Shown here: piece after piece, positions 56,069 through 64,000 of the stretch
Numbering within the stretch: the first letter of the stretch is position 1
Layout of the letters: every line of letters starts with the position of its first letter
NCBI RefSeq assembly: GCF_000966285.1
Contig: NZ_KQ031391.1
Location: 4,356,540 to 4,420,539, forward strand
Length of the DNA stretch: 64,000 nucleotides
DNA from: Pseudofrankia sp. DC12
Lineage (GTDB): Bacteria > Actinomycetota > Actinomycetes > Frankiales > Frankiaceae
Direction of reading: 5' to 3'
Program-made: the position numbers and the translations under genes
Notes under the pieces: generated by a model
The model's input: the letters and a program-made list of their open reading frames with translations, nothing else
The model's database searches: none
What the model was told of the DNA's origin: nothing

Positions 56069-56887
56069 ATGGTCAAGATCGCTGGTCGCGATGTCGCTAC
56101 CAGTGACGTCGGAATGCTCGCGGCCGGCGCGGTCGTGTTCATTGCCGGCTTCCTGCCCTGGATGCGGGTCGATTACTATTACTACCGCGGTGCCAGCCAT
56201 GCGGGCTGGGCCTGCGGATTCTTTTCGGTTGTCGCGATTCTGCTCTCGGTCGGCGTGGCCGGGCTTGTCGCCGCGCGTAGCTTCGCCGGCGCGCGAGTCC
56301 CGCAGCTCGGCCCGGTGGGCCCAGCGCTGCTCAATGTGATCCTCGGTGGCGTGGCGACGTTGTTCGTCCTCATCCGCCTCGTCAGCGTCAGCCCGTATGA
56401 CCCGGGCGTCGGGCTCTATTTCGGCCTCATCGGCGCGGCCGTCCTCACCGCCTTCGCCGTCCTGGGGCTGCTGGCCAGCGGCGAGTCGATCCCCGGCCGC
56501 GGCCCCCGGCCCCCGGCGGCCCCCTTCGGCCCGCCACCCCCGTACGCACAGCCGCCGTACGGCCAGCCGTATGCCTACCAGCAGCCCCCCGGCACCCCGT
56601 ACGGGCAGCAGCCGGGTGCTCCTTACGGCGGTCAGCCGACGCCGGCTCCCGGCTATGGCCAGCCGACCCCCGGCTACGGCCAGCCAGCCCAGCCGACCGG
56701 CTACGGCCAGCAGCCGCCGGCGGCCCCCTATGCGCCCTATGGCCAGTCGGCGCCCTACGACCAGCAGCCGCCGCAACTCGGCTACAGCCAGCCGCAGGCG
56801 CCCGGCCACGGGACCCCGCCGCCGGGCCACGACCCGTCGGCCCAGCCGCCGCCGAGCGGCCAGCCGTACGGACAGCAGCCCGGCTGA
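56069..56887 (+). CDS. Four-helix membrane protein with Pro/Gln/Gly-rich tail
   Basis: The 272-aa protein starts MVKIAGRDVATSDVG. Hydrophobic helices lie at about 15-34, 49-72, 86-108 and 120-141. After residue 150 the tail is made of GYGQP, PYGQQP and APYG repeats ending GQPYGQQPG, likely cytoplasmic and disordered, and typical of phase-separating or anchor tails of actinobacterial membrane proteins. I know no function. An in-frame GTG at 56039 is an alternative start; ATG at 56069 is preferred because the conserved-looking part begins there. It sits between sucD and a DUF6350 gene on the same strand. Confidence 0.78.
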   Translation: MVKIAGRDVATSDVGMLAAGAVVFIAGFLPWMRVDYYYYRGASHAGWACGFFSVVAILLSVGVAGLVAARSFAGARVPQLGPVGPALLNVILGGVATLFVLIRLVSVSPYDPGVGLYFGLIGAAVLTAFAVLGLLASGESIPGRGPRPPAAPFGPPPPYAQPPYGQPYAYQQPPGTPYGQQPGAPYGGQPTPAPGYGQPTPGYGQPAQPTGYGQQPPAAPYAPYGQSAPYDQQPPQLGYSQPQAPGHGTPPPGHDPSAQPPPSGQPYGQQPG

Positions 56888-56948
56888 CCCACCGGCGCCG
56901 GTTCGGCATCGCCGGCGATTTCTGCTGGATCGGGCCGATTTCCCGGCG

Positions 56949-58349
56949 ATGACCCGGCGTGTTGGAACGACCAGCCGGCGGGGACATGCGAGCGTCGTTC
57001 TCGTGGCCCATCCCGTCGCATCCCGTGGCAGCGCGGTGGTCCGGCGCAGCCGGGCCGTCCGGGCCGTCCGGGTCGGCTACGCGTTCGGGACGTCCCTGCC
57101 CGGCCCGGTCGCGGCCGGCGCGGCCGGGCTGGTCGCGGTCGAGCTGCTCGTCCTGATGGCCTGGGGCGCGGACACCAGGGCCCAGGCCGGTGCCGGGTCG
57201 GCGCTGCGGGTCGGCGCCGATCTTTGGCTGCTCGCGTATGGCACCTCGTTGCGACTGCCCGCTGGCGCCGTCCACTTCCATCCGCTAGGGCTCGTCGTGA
57301 TGCCCCTGCTGGTCGCCGGCTCCGCGGGCTACCGGCTGGCGGCGGTGCGAGCCGAGCAGCACTCGCTCCTGCAACGGGCGATGGCCGGCCGGCTGAGGCT
57401 CCCGATCCGGCCTGGGGCGAACGTCGGCTCCGCCACCGGCAGATCAGACTCCGCCGCCGGGAGGCCAGCCGGGGCGCGGGCCGCCGCGCGCGCCCCCAGC
57501 CGGGTCTCACGCCGCGCCGTGGCCCTTGACGTCGTCGCCGTGGTCGTCGCGCAGACGGCCCTGGTGCTCGTGGTCTGCCTGGTTGCGTCTGGTCCGGCCG
57601 CGCGGCCCGCGGTGGTCCCGGCGGTGGCTGGCGCCGTGATGCTGAGCGGTCTCGGAGCGACGGCCGGCGTACTGGCGGGCCATCGTAGGGTCCGGTCGGC
57701 GTGGCGGCTGGTGCCGGCGGTGCTCCGGGTGCCGCTCGCCGCCGGCTGCGCCGGGACGGCGGCGCTGGCTTCCGCTGGCGCGCTCGGCCTGTGCGTCCTG
57801 CTGATCGTGCGGGCTGGCAGCGTGACCGCCGCGGCGAACGGCCTGGGACCCGGTGTGGTCGGCGGTTTCGGACTGTTCGCCGGGCAGCTCGCGGTGCTGC
57901 CCAACCTGGTCGTCTGGGCGGTCTGCTACGCCCTGGGGATCGGGTTCGCGGCCGGGCCCGAGCTGACGTTGACTCCCACCGCCGCCGCCCCGAGCAGCCT
58001 GCCCGACCTGCCGGTGCTGCGGCTGCTGCCGACCGCCCCGGTGCCGGGCTGGGCCTGGCTCGTGCTGGCGGTGGCGCCGTTGGCCGCCGGGGTGGCCCTG
58101 GCGCTCACGGTTCGGCGCGCGACCCCAGGGGGCGCGCTCGGCGGCAGGCTGAGCATGGTGTGCGCGGGCACGGTGGTCTGCGCGCTGCTGGTTGGTCTGC
58201 TCGCCGCCGTCTCCGGTGGCGGGATCGGCACGGGTCCCGCGTCACGGCTCGGGCCGGCCCCCGGGTGGGCGGTCCTCGCCACGTTCGTCGAGGTGGGGAT
58301 GGCCGGGGCACTGGTTACCAGCGTCGCCGAGCTGCTCCGTCGGAACTGA
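56949..58349 (+). CDS. DUF6350-type polytopic membrane protein
   Basis: The 466-aa product has eight or more hydrophobic segments (for example VAAGAAGLVAVELLVLMAWG, FHPLGLVVMPLLVAGSAGYRLA, VVAVVVAQTALVLVVCLVA, LSGLGATAGVLAG, GFGLFAGQLAVLPNLVVWAVCYALGIGF). The last, with the PNLVVWA motif near its middle, and the location between sucCD and purN are what I know of the DUF6350 family. Transport or envelope function is unknown. ATG at 56949 is the first start after the previous gene (61-bp gap). Confidence 0.82.
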   Translation: MTRRVGTTSRRGHASVVLVAHPVASRGSAVVRRSRAVRAVRVGYAFGTSLPGPVAAGAAGLVAVELLVLMAWGADTRAQAGAGSALRVGADLWLLAYGTSLRLPAGAVHFHPLGLVVMPLLVAGSAGYRLAAVRAEQHSLLQRAMAGRLRLPIRPGANVGSATGRSDSAAGRPAGARAAARAPSRVSRRAVALDVVAVVVAQTALVLVVCLVASGPAARPAVVPAVAGAVMLSGLGATAGVLAGHRRVRSAWRLVPAVLRVPLAAGCAGTAALASAGALGLCVLLIVRAGSVTAAANGLGPGVVGGFGLFAGQLAVLPNLVVWAVCYALGIGFAAGPELTLTPTAAAPSSLPDLPVLRLLPTAPVPGWAWLVLAVAPLAAGVALALTVRRATPGGALGGRLSMVCAGTVVCALLVGLLAAVSGGGIGTGPASRLGPAPGWAVLATFVEVGMAGALVTSVAELLRRN

Positions 58350-58494
58350 TTGCCGACCGCCGGCGCCGAGATCCCGCGTCGTGGGTTGGCGGTGCTCGCC
58401 GCGTTCCCGTGGCCCCCAGGCTGGCGCGCCACGTGTCGGAGCTGATGGCTACGGTGGGCGCGTCCGGGTGGCCGCGCGCCGGAAGGAGCCCGCC

Positions 58495-59235
58495 GTGACC
58501 ATGCGTGCACGACCGCTGTCCGCCGCGTCCCCGCCTGTATCGCCCCTGTCTGGTTTGCCACTGCCCCTCGTGACGCGCACCAGCCCGGCTCGGTCCAACG
58601 GGCCGGGCAGCCGCCAGGGCGGGTCCGCCGCCCTGGCCGCACCGCGCCCGACGGCGGCCCAGCTGCGGGCCCAGGCGGCCGCGCTGCGGGTGCTGGGCTG
58701 GACCTACCGGCGAATCGCCGCGCACTGGCAGCGCGCCTACCGGCTGAACGCCAGGCTGGCCTTCCGGCTCGCCCACGGCTGGACGCAGGACGAGGCCGCC
58801 CGCCAGTGGAACGCGCGCTGGCCGGATGACCCGAAAAGCGGCAAGGCGTTCAGCTACTGGGAGAGCTGGCCGGCCCGCGGCGGCCGGGCACCCTCCCCGG
58901 ACACGTTGGGGCGGCTCGCCGAGCTGTACCTGTGCCGCCCCGGTGACCTGCTCGACGGTGTCGACTACGCGGCCTTCGACCCGGTCGCCCACGGGCCGGC
59001 CGAGCCGCTCGGCCGCAGCCGAGCCGTCGCGGGTGCTCCGAGGGCTGGCCGGACGGCTGGGACCGTCGGGACGGCTCCGGGCCGGGTGCGTGGCTGCCCG
59101 CCCGATCCGGACTTCGAGCTCGACCTGGGCCTCGGCTTCGGGCAGGAGTTCTGGCATCCGGACGAGGACGCTGGGCGGCTCGCCTGCTCCGGGGCGTCAC
59201 GGCTCGTCAGTCAGTACAGTCGAAGGTCGTTGTAG
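58495..59235 (+). CDS. XRE-like helix-turn-helix protein
   Basis: The 246-aa protein has a central region (about 50-160) with two helix-turn-helix-like parts: ALRVLGWTYRRIAAHWQRAY and LAHGWTQDEAARQWNARWP, then a conserved SYWESWPARGGRAPSPDTLGRLAELY segment and CRPGDLLDG, as in a group of actinobacterial XRE-type regulators. Both ends are Pro/Gly/Arg-rich and disordered. GTG at 58495 is chosen because GGAAGGAG lies 6 nt upstream. It probably binds DNA; target unknown. It sits ahead of purN on the same strand with 159 bp between. Confidence 0.78.
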   Translation: MTMRARPLSAASPPVSPLSGLPLPLVTRTSPARSNGPGSRQGGSAALAAPRPTAAQLRAQAAALRVLGWTYRRIAAHWQRAYRLNARLAFRLAHGWTQDEAARQWNARWPDDPKSGKAFSYWESWPARGGRAPSPDTLGRLAELYLCRPGDLLDGVDYAAFDPVAHGPAEPLGRSRAVAGAPRAGRTAGTVGTAPGRVRGCPPDPDFELDLGLGFGQEFWHPDEDAGRLACSGASRLVSQYSRRSL

Positions 59236-59394
59236 GCCGCCGTTGCCGCCGGCTGAGCTGGCCGCGATTCTGGTGCCGGGCCCATCCGGCGGCCGTTCCC
59301 GTCCGTTCCCGTCCGTCCCCGTCCGTCCCACGTCCGCCCGGCTCGGGGAAGGACCTCCCGACTCGCGCCGCCGAGCCTGGGAAAGACCTGGGAG

Positions 59395-60000
59395 ATGACC
59401 CTGCTGCCTTCGCAGACCCCCGCGGGCCGTGACCCCGCGCGCCTGGTCGTGCTCGCGTCCGGTGCGGGTACCACGCTGCAGGCGATCCTGGACGCCTGCC
59501 AGGACCCGGCCTTCGGCGCGCGGGTCGTAGCGGTGGGGACCGACCGGCCGGACACCGGCGCCCAGCGGCGGGCCGCGGGCCACGGCGTGCCGGTCTTCAC
59601 CGTCCAGATGGGCGATCATGCCGACCGGGACGCGTTCAACGCCGCGACCGCGCAGCAGATCGCCGCCGCGCGCCCCGACCTGCTGGTGCTCGCCGGGTAT
59701 ATGAAGATCCTGGACAAGCAGGTCATCGGGCGGTTCCGGACGGTCAACACCCATCCGTCGCTGCTGCCGTCGTTCCCGGGCGCGCACGCGATCCGGGAGG
59801 CGCTGGAGCATGGCGTGAGGGTCAGCGGGGTCACCGTCCACTGGGTGGACGAGGGCGTCGACACCGGGCCGATCATCGCCCAGGCGGCGGTCGACGTCCG
59901 CCCGGGCGACACCGAGGACGACCTGCGTGACCGAATCCAGGCGGTCGAGCGTGGGCTGTACGTCGCAACGATCGGCAAGATCGTGCGTGGCGGCGCCTGA
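59395..60000 (+). CDS. purN: Phosphoribosylglycinamide formyltransferase
   Basis: PurN formylates GAR with 10-formyl-THF in purine synthesis. The 201-aa protein has LVVLASGAGTTLQAIL at the N-terminus, LAGYMKILDKQVI, the catalytic Asn and His in NTHPSLLPSFPG, and the catalytic Asp region VDEGVDTGPIIAQ. Length is normal. ATG at 59395 follows GGGAG. It precedes purH by 147 bp, so two non-adjacent pathway steps are encoded together. Confidence 0.96.
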   Translation: MTLLPSQTPAGRDPARLVVLASGAGTTLQAILDACQDPAFGARVVAVGTDRPDTGAQRRAAGHGVPVFTVQMGDHADRDAFNAATAQQIAAARPDLLVLAGYMKILDKQVIGRFRTVNTHPSLLPSFPGAHAIREALEHGVRVSGVTVHWVDEGVDTGPIIAQAAVDVRPGDTEDDLRDRIQAVERGLYVATIGKIVRGGA

Positions 60001-60147
60001 CGGCGTCCGGCGGGAGACCGCCATGCGTCGGTGATGGCGGCGTACGCACGTGACCGGGCTTCGGGGCGAACCGCTCCGGGCCGGTGAGACGCCTGGGCAT
60101 CGACGCCCCGCCGGCGGACAGCGCCGGCGAGCCGACAAGGAGGAAGC

Positions 60148-61809
60148 ATGACGAAGCCGCAGGACGCGACGGCGGTCCCGTCCGGCGACGGCCCGGCGGC
60201 CCGGTCCACCGCCACCACCGCCAGCACCGAGGTGGTGGCCACCGGGCACCGCCCGCTGCGCCGGGCGCTGGTGAGCGTCTACGACAAGTCCGGGCTGGGC
60301 GAGCTGGCCGAGGCGTTCCTCGCGGCCGGAGTGGAGGTCGTCTCCACCGGCTCCACCGCGGAGGTGCTGGCCCGCCACGGTCTGGCTGTCACTCCGGTCA
60401 GCACCCTCACCGGCTTTCCCGAGGTGCTCGACGGCCGGGTCAAGACGCTGCACCCGCGGGTGCACGCCGGCCTGCTGGCCGACCTGCGCCTCACGGAGCA
60501 TGCCGAGACGCTGGCTGAGCTGGACATCGAGCCGTTCGACCTCGTCGTCGTGAACCTCTACCCGTTCCGGGAGACCGTCGCCTCGGGCGCGAGTGAGGAC
60601 GAGGCCGTCGAACAGATCGACATCGGCGGGCCGGCGATGATCCGGGCCGCCGCGAAGAACCACGCGTCGGTCGCCGTCGTGGTCGAGCCGGACGGCTACC
60701 CGGCGCTGATCGAGGCCGTGCGCGGCTCCGGCTTCGACCTGCCCGCCCGCCGGCGGCTCGCGGCGCGGGCGTTCGCGCACACCGCCGGCTACGACGCCGC
60801 GGTCGCGTCCTGGTTCGCCAGTGTCGTCGCGCCCGACGAGACGGCGACCGAGACCGGCTGGCCGGACGTGCTCACCGCCCAGTGGCACCGCTCGGACGTG
60901 CTGCGCTACGGGGAGAACCCACACCAGCGGGCCGCGCTCTACGTCGCCGCCGACGATCCGACGCCGGGCCTCGCAACCGCCAGGCAGCTGCACGGCAAGC
61001 AGATGTCCTACAACAACTACACCGACACCGACGCGGCCCGGCGCGCCGTCTACGACTTCGCCGAGCCGGCGGTGGCGATCATCAAGCACGCCAATCCGTG
61101 CGGGATCGCCGTCGCGGCGGACATCGCGACCGCGCATCGCAAGGCGCACGCCTGCGACCCTGTGTCCGCGTTCGGGGGTGTGATCGCGACCAACCGGCCG
61201 GTCACCGTCGAGCTGGCCGAGCAGATCGCCGAGATCTTCACCGAGGTGGTCGCCGCGCCGGGCTACGAGCCAGGCGCGGTGGAGGTGCTGGCCCGCAAGC
61301 CATCGATCCGGCTGCTGCAGTGCGCCCCGCCGCCGCATCCGCGCGGCGTCGAGCTACGCCAGGTCTCCGGCGGCCTGCTTCTGCAGTCGAGGGACGCCCT
61401 GGACGCGGCCGGCGACGAGCCGTCGACGTGGACGTTGGAGGCTGGCACCCCCGCGGACGAGGAGACGTTGGAGGACCTGCGGTTCGCCTGGCGCGCGATC
61501 CGGGCGGTGAAGTCGAACGCGATCCTGATCGCCTCGGCCGGTGCGACGGTCGGGGTCGGCATGGGCCAGGTGAACCGGGTCGACGCGGCCAAACTCGCGG
61601 TCAGCCGTGCCGGTGACCGGACGAAGGGCGCCGTCGCCGCCAGCGACGCGTTCTTCCCGTTCGTGGACGGATTCCAGGTGCTCGCCGACGCCGGCGTGCG
61701 CGCCGTCGTCGAGCCGGGCGGCTCGGTCCGCGACGAGGAGGTGGTCACAGCGGCGCGCGAGGCCGGCGTGACCCTCTACTTCACCGGTGTGCGCCATTTC
61801 GCTCACTAG
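60148..61809 (+). CDS. purH: Bifunctional AICAR transformylase/IMP cyclohydrolase
   Basis: PurH performs the last two steps to IMP. The 553-aa protein has the N-terminal cyclohydrolase ([60 protein letters not shown]) and the C-terminal AICAR transformylase ([40 protein letters not shown] with the Lys-His pair, [26 protein letters not shown]). About 35 disordered residues precede the core. ATG at 60148 follows AAGGAGGAAG. In related genomes folD often follows; here it does not. Confidence 0.97.
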   Translation: MTKPQDATAVPSGDGPAARSTATTASTEVVATGHRPLRRALVSVYDKSGLGELAEAFLAAGVEVVSTGSTAEVLARHGLAVTPVSTLTGFPEVLDGRVKTLHPRVHAGLLADLRLTEHAETLAELDIEPFDLVVVNLYPFRETVASGASEDEAVEQIDIGGPAMIRAAAKNHASVAVVVEPDGYPALIEAVRGSGFDLPARRRLAARAFAHTAGYDAAVASWFASVVAPDETATETGWPDVLTAQWHRSDVLRYGENPHQRAALYVAADDPTPGLATARQLHGKQMSYNNYTDTDAARRAVYDFAEPAVAIIKHANPCGIAVAADIATAHRKAHACDPVSAFGGVIATNRPVTVELAEQIAEIFTEVVAAPGYEPGAVEVLARKPSIRLLQCAPPPHPRGVELRQVSGGLLLQSRDALDAAGDEPSTWTLEAGTPADEETLEDLRFAWRAIRAVKSNAILIASAGATVGVGMGQVNRVDAAKLAVSRAGDRTKGAVAASDAFFPFVDGFQVLADAGVRAVVEPGGSVRDEEVVTAAREAGVTLYFTGVRHFAH

Positions 61810-62191
61810 GACGCACGCGGCAGGCGTCTGAGGGGGCTGCTGACCGTCGTCCTGGCCCGGTCAGCGGTGCCGCCGGGGCGACGTTACGGTCTGGTGGCGC
61901 CCCGAGACCTCGGGCGGCGCCTGCCGGTGCGGCTCAGCCGCGGCGGCCGGCACCGCCCGAACCGCCACGGCCTGGGTCGTGGCGTCGGTTGGGGTCGCGG
62001 CGGCCGGCCCGGCGTTCCCGGCGGGTGCGCGGGTCGACGGGCAGGCCACGCTCGTCACCGTCCCGGCTGGTATCCGGGCGCGGCGACGGAGCGGATGTTC
62101 GGCGCTGGTCGATGGCGCCGGCCGGCGGCCCGCCTTGTCCCACGGGCCGCTGCGAGGCGGCCGGGGGCGGCTGCTGGCCGGCGCCAGCGCT
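61810..62191. other. Gap after purH
   Basis: No gene or structure is convincing in this 382-bp gap. A frame on the minus strand (61861-62373) is Arg/Ala/Pro-rich and overlaps the following supported gene out of phase, typical of a composition shadow. Confidence 0.4.
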
Positions 62192-62539
62192 TCAGACGCT
62201 CGTCGACTCCGCGGCGGTGGTGCCCCGGCGAGCCGCACCGGTGGTGCTGGTCGTCGTCGTGGCCGAGCCGGTGCCGGTCGCCGTGGCGCCCGTCGTCGTG
62301 CTGGCGGTGGCTGGGCCACCGGGCGCGTCGCTGTTCGGCACGTAACGCTGCGAGACCCAGTCGAGCGCCTCACGCCAGGACGCGCCGTAGAGGACCGAGA
62401 TACGGTCCGCGGTCTGGCGCGCCAGGGCCTGGACGAACACGCGGTCGTCGCTGTCGAGATGGCGGGCGTCCCCGAAGGTCTCCCACGCCCGGAACATCAG
62501 CTCCTGAAGCTTCTTGCTGTGTGGCGACTCGTCTGCCAC
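62192..62539 (-). CDS. Small hypothetical protein with Thr-rich tail
   Basis: The 115-aa product has a compact N-terminal domain (about 1-72) with KLQELMFRAWETFGDARHL, SDDRVFVQALARQTADRISVLYG and WREALDWVSQRYV, predicted helical and cytoplasmic. After residue 78 it becomes a low-complexity Thr/Ala/Ser/Gly tail. GTG at 62539 follows AGGAGG at good spacing. I do not recognise a family. It is divergent from the DUF3017 gene. Confidence 0.7.
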   Translation of the reverse strand: MADESPHSKKLQELMFRAWETFGDARHLDSDDRVFVQALARQTADRISVLYGASWREALDWVSQRYVPNSDAPGGPATASTTTGATATGTGSATTTTSTTGAARRGTTAAESTSV

Positions 62540-62799
62540 GTCACGCTCCTCCTGCTGTGGGACCTGACGGGGCAGTCTGCCCTAGGCCGGGTGACTGCTG
62601 TGCGTCGGGGGTACTTGCCGGATTCCTTCCGGTTTCGTCGCGGCGGGTCGCCGCCGCCACGGGCAGCCGGACGACCGCCGCGCCGCCCTGGCCGCCAGAC
62701 GTCCTGAGCGGCGATCGGGACGGCCGGCAGGCCCGTGTTTGCCGGGTAGATCGGGATTGCCCCGAGTGGGTGGGTGTGCCGGGGAGCCGGCTGGCTCCT

Positions 62800-62868
62800 T
62801 ACACTGCGGGCGTGGGCCGGACTGGGCGTAGCACCATGAGCGCGGCAGCAGACAGGGCCGGTGCGTGA
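62800..62868 (+). promoter_or_regulatory. Promoter and possible leaderless upstream ORF of the DUF3017 gene
   Basis: TACACT (62800-62805) is a TANNNT -10; 6 nt later GTG at 62812 opens an 18-codon frame (VGRTGRSTMSAAADRAGA) whose TGA (62866-62868) overlaps the next gene's GTG at 62861. It may translationally couple or regulate it. No -35 match. The remaining gap from 62540 shows nothing else. Confidence 0.35.
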
Positions 62869-63427
62869 CGCAGTGAACCCGCAGCCGCGACGGCGACCGG
62901 GGCCTGTGGGCGTGCCGCGTCCGGGCACGACACCTGGCAATCCGCGCTCCGGTTACGACGAGCCGCCCCGCGACGCCGTGCCCACCGCGTTGTCGTCGTC
63001 GCGCGGCTGGCCGGAGCCGTCCGCCCGGCGGCCCAGGGCGTCCAGCGGGCCGGGACGGGAGGGCGAGGCCGGCCGGCCGGCACCGGCGGCTGGTGCTCGG
63101 GTCGGCTCGCGCGCCCAGGCGAAAGCGCGGCGGGCCGCCGAGCAGCGCCGCGGCGGGCCCTGGTTCGTGCGCGAGCTCGCGCTGACGGTGGCGCTGGCGG
63201 GGGTCGCCGTCGGGATGATCCTGGTGGTGGCGCAGAACCGGTGGCGGGTCGGGCTGTTCGGCATCGGAACCCTGCTCCTCGTCCTGGCGGCGGCGCGGCT
63301 GGTGCTCCCGGCGCGCCGGCTGGGCATGCTCGCCGTGCGCGGCCGGCTGTTCGACGCCGTCCTGCTGACCGCGTTCGGCGCCGCCGTGATCGGCCTGACC
63401 CTCACGGTGCCAATCCCGCCCTCCTAG
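62861..63427 (+). CDS. DUF3017 membrane protein
   Basis: The 188-aa protein has a basic, Pro-rich N-terminal half (about 1-100) and a C-terminal DUF3017 domain of three helices (ALTVALAGVAVGMILVVAQ; GLFGIGTLLLVLAAARLVLP; FDAVLLTAFGAAVIGLTLTV) with the conserved RRLGMLAVRGR loop. Function unknown. In related genomes it lies between folD and a TCA dehydrogenase; here isocitrate dehydrogenase follows. GTG at 62861 is the first start in frame; a perfect palindrome covers its stop codon. Confidence 0.85.
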   Translation: MRDAVNPQPRRRPGPVGVPRPGTTPGNPRSGYDEPPRDAVPTALSSSRGWPEPSARRPRASSGPGREGEAGRPAPAAGARVGSRAQAKARRAAEQRRGGPWFVRELALTVALAGVAVGMILVVAQNRWRVGLFGIGTLLLVLAAARLVLPARRLGMLAVRGRLFDAVLLTAFGAAVIGLTLTVPIPPS

Positions 63428-63453
63428 GGCGCTTCCCGCGGGAAGCGCCCTAG
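63424..63453. terminator. Perfect 30-bp palindrome over the DUF3017 stop
   Basis: CTAGGGCGCTTCCCG is followed directly by its exact complement (63424-63453). It includes the TAG at 63425-63427. It is a probable terminator without T-run; nearby 63428-63780 shows no gene. Confidence 0.65.

Positions 63454-64000
<547 letters not shown>

Noticed and set aside
61861-62373. Minus-strand frame of 170 codons downstream of purH
   Set aside because: Overlaps the supported 62192-62539 gene in another phase and is Arg/Pro/Ala low complexity.

Overview
The window is high-GC actinobacterial chromosome, most likely from Frankia or a close relative. This rests on gene order and protein character (rpoA-rplQ-truA; rplM-rpsI-glmM-glmS; alr-tsaE-tsaB-rimI-tsaD; guaB3-guaB-DUF5319-whiD-groEL-groES; sucCD-DUF6350-purN-purH), not on a database search. 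Nearly all genes are core; the unusual material is in regulatory DNA, repeats and a few unassigned membrane proteins.

Layout. 1-5.4 kb: end of rpoA, then rplQ, truA, a large acidic membrane protein, rplM and rpsI. Two long gaps here (rpoA-rplQ and rplM-rpsI) are packed with hairpins. 5.8-9.4 kb: glmM and glmS (amino-sugar and cell-wall precursors). 9.7-20.5 kb: a SWIM zinc-finger protein, alr, two small unknown genes, the t6A/N-acetyltransferase group tsaE-tsaB-rimI-tsaD, an ilvA gene behind a probable leader-peptide attenuator, the bifunctional NAD(P)HX repair enzyme and an alpha/beta hydrolase. 20.6-27.8 kb: pcrA, a secreted or anchored unknown protein, the 3' remnant of a group II intron, and guaA. 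28.3-33.6 kb: a complete conservon (cvnABCD: sensor kinase, roadblock, DUF742, small GTPase) facing an orphan ABC-type substrate-binding lipoprotein. 35.7-40.6 kb: two long disordered single-pass membrane proteins sharing an N-terminal Trp/Asp motif. 40.8-47.9 kb: guaB3 (with an altered catalytic loop), guaB, a DUF5319 gene, a WhiD/WhiB3-type iron-sulfur regulator, a groEL with a His-rich tail, and groES under a CIRCE-controlled promoter. 48.1-53.2 kb: a lipase-like hydrolase, a fused acetyl-CoA carboxyltransferase and a Ser/Thr kinase. 53.6-64 kb: sucCD, two membrane proteins, a helix-turn-helix protein, purN, purH, two small genes and the start of a monomeric isocitrate dehydrogenase.

Themes. 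Nucleotide metabolism recurs (guaA, guaB, guaB3, purN, purH), as do TCA enzymes (sucCD, icd) and stress or redox control (whiD, CIRCE-groE). Several genes appear to be transcribed without a leader: TANNNT-type -10 boxes lie 6 nt before the start codons of glmS and tsaB and, with a good -35, before the predicted ilvA leader peptide. I see no tRNA, rRNA, CRISPR array, intact transposon or phage. The strongest leads are the ilvA leader, a palindromic element shared between the rplM-rpsI and groEL-groES gaps, the paired membrane proteins sharing short motifs, and GuaB3 without the catalytic cysteine.
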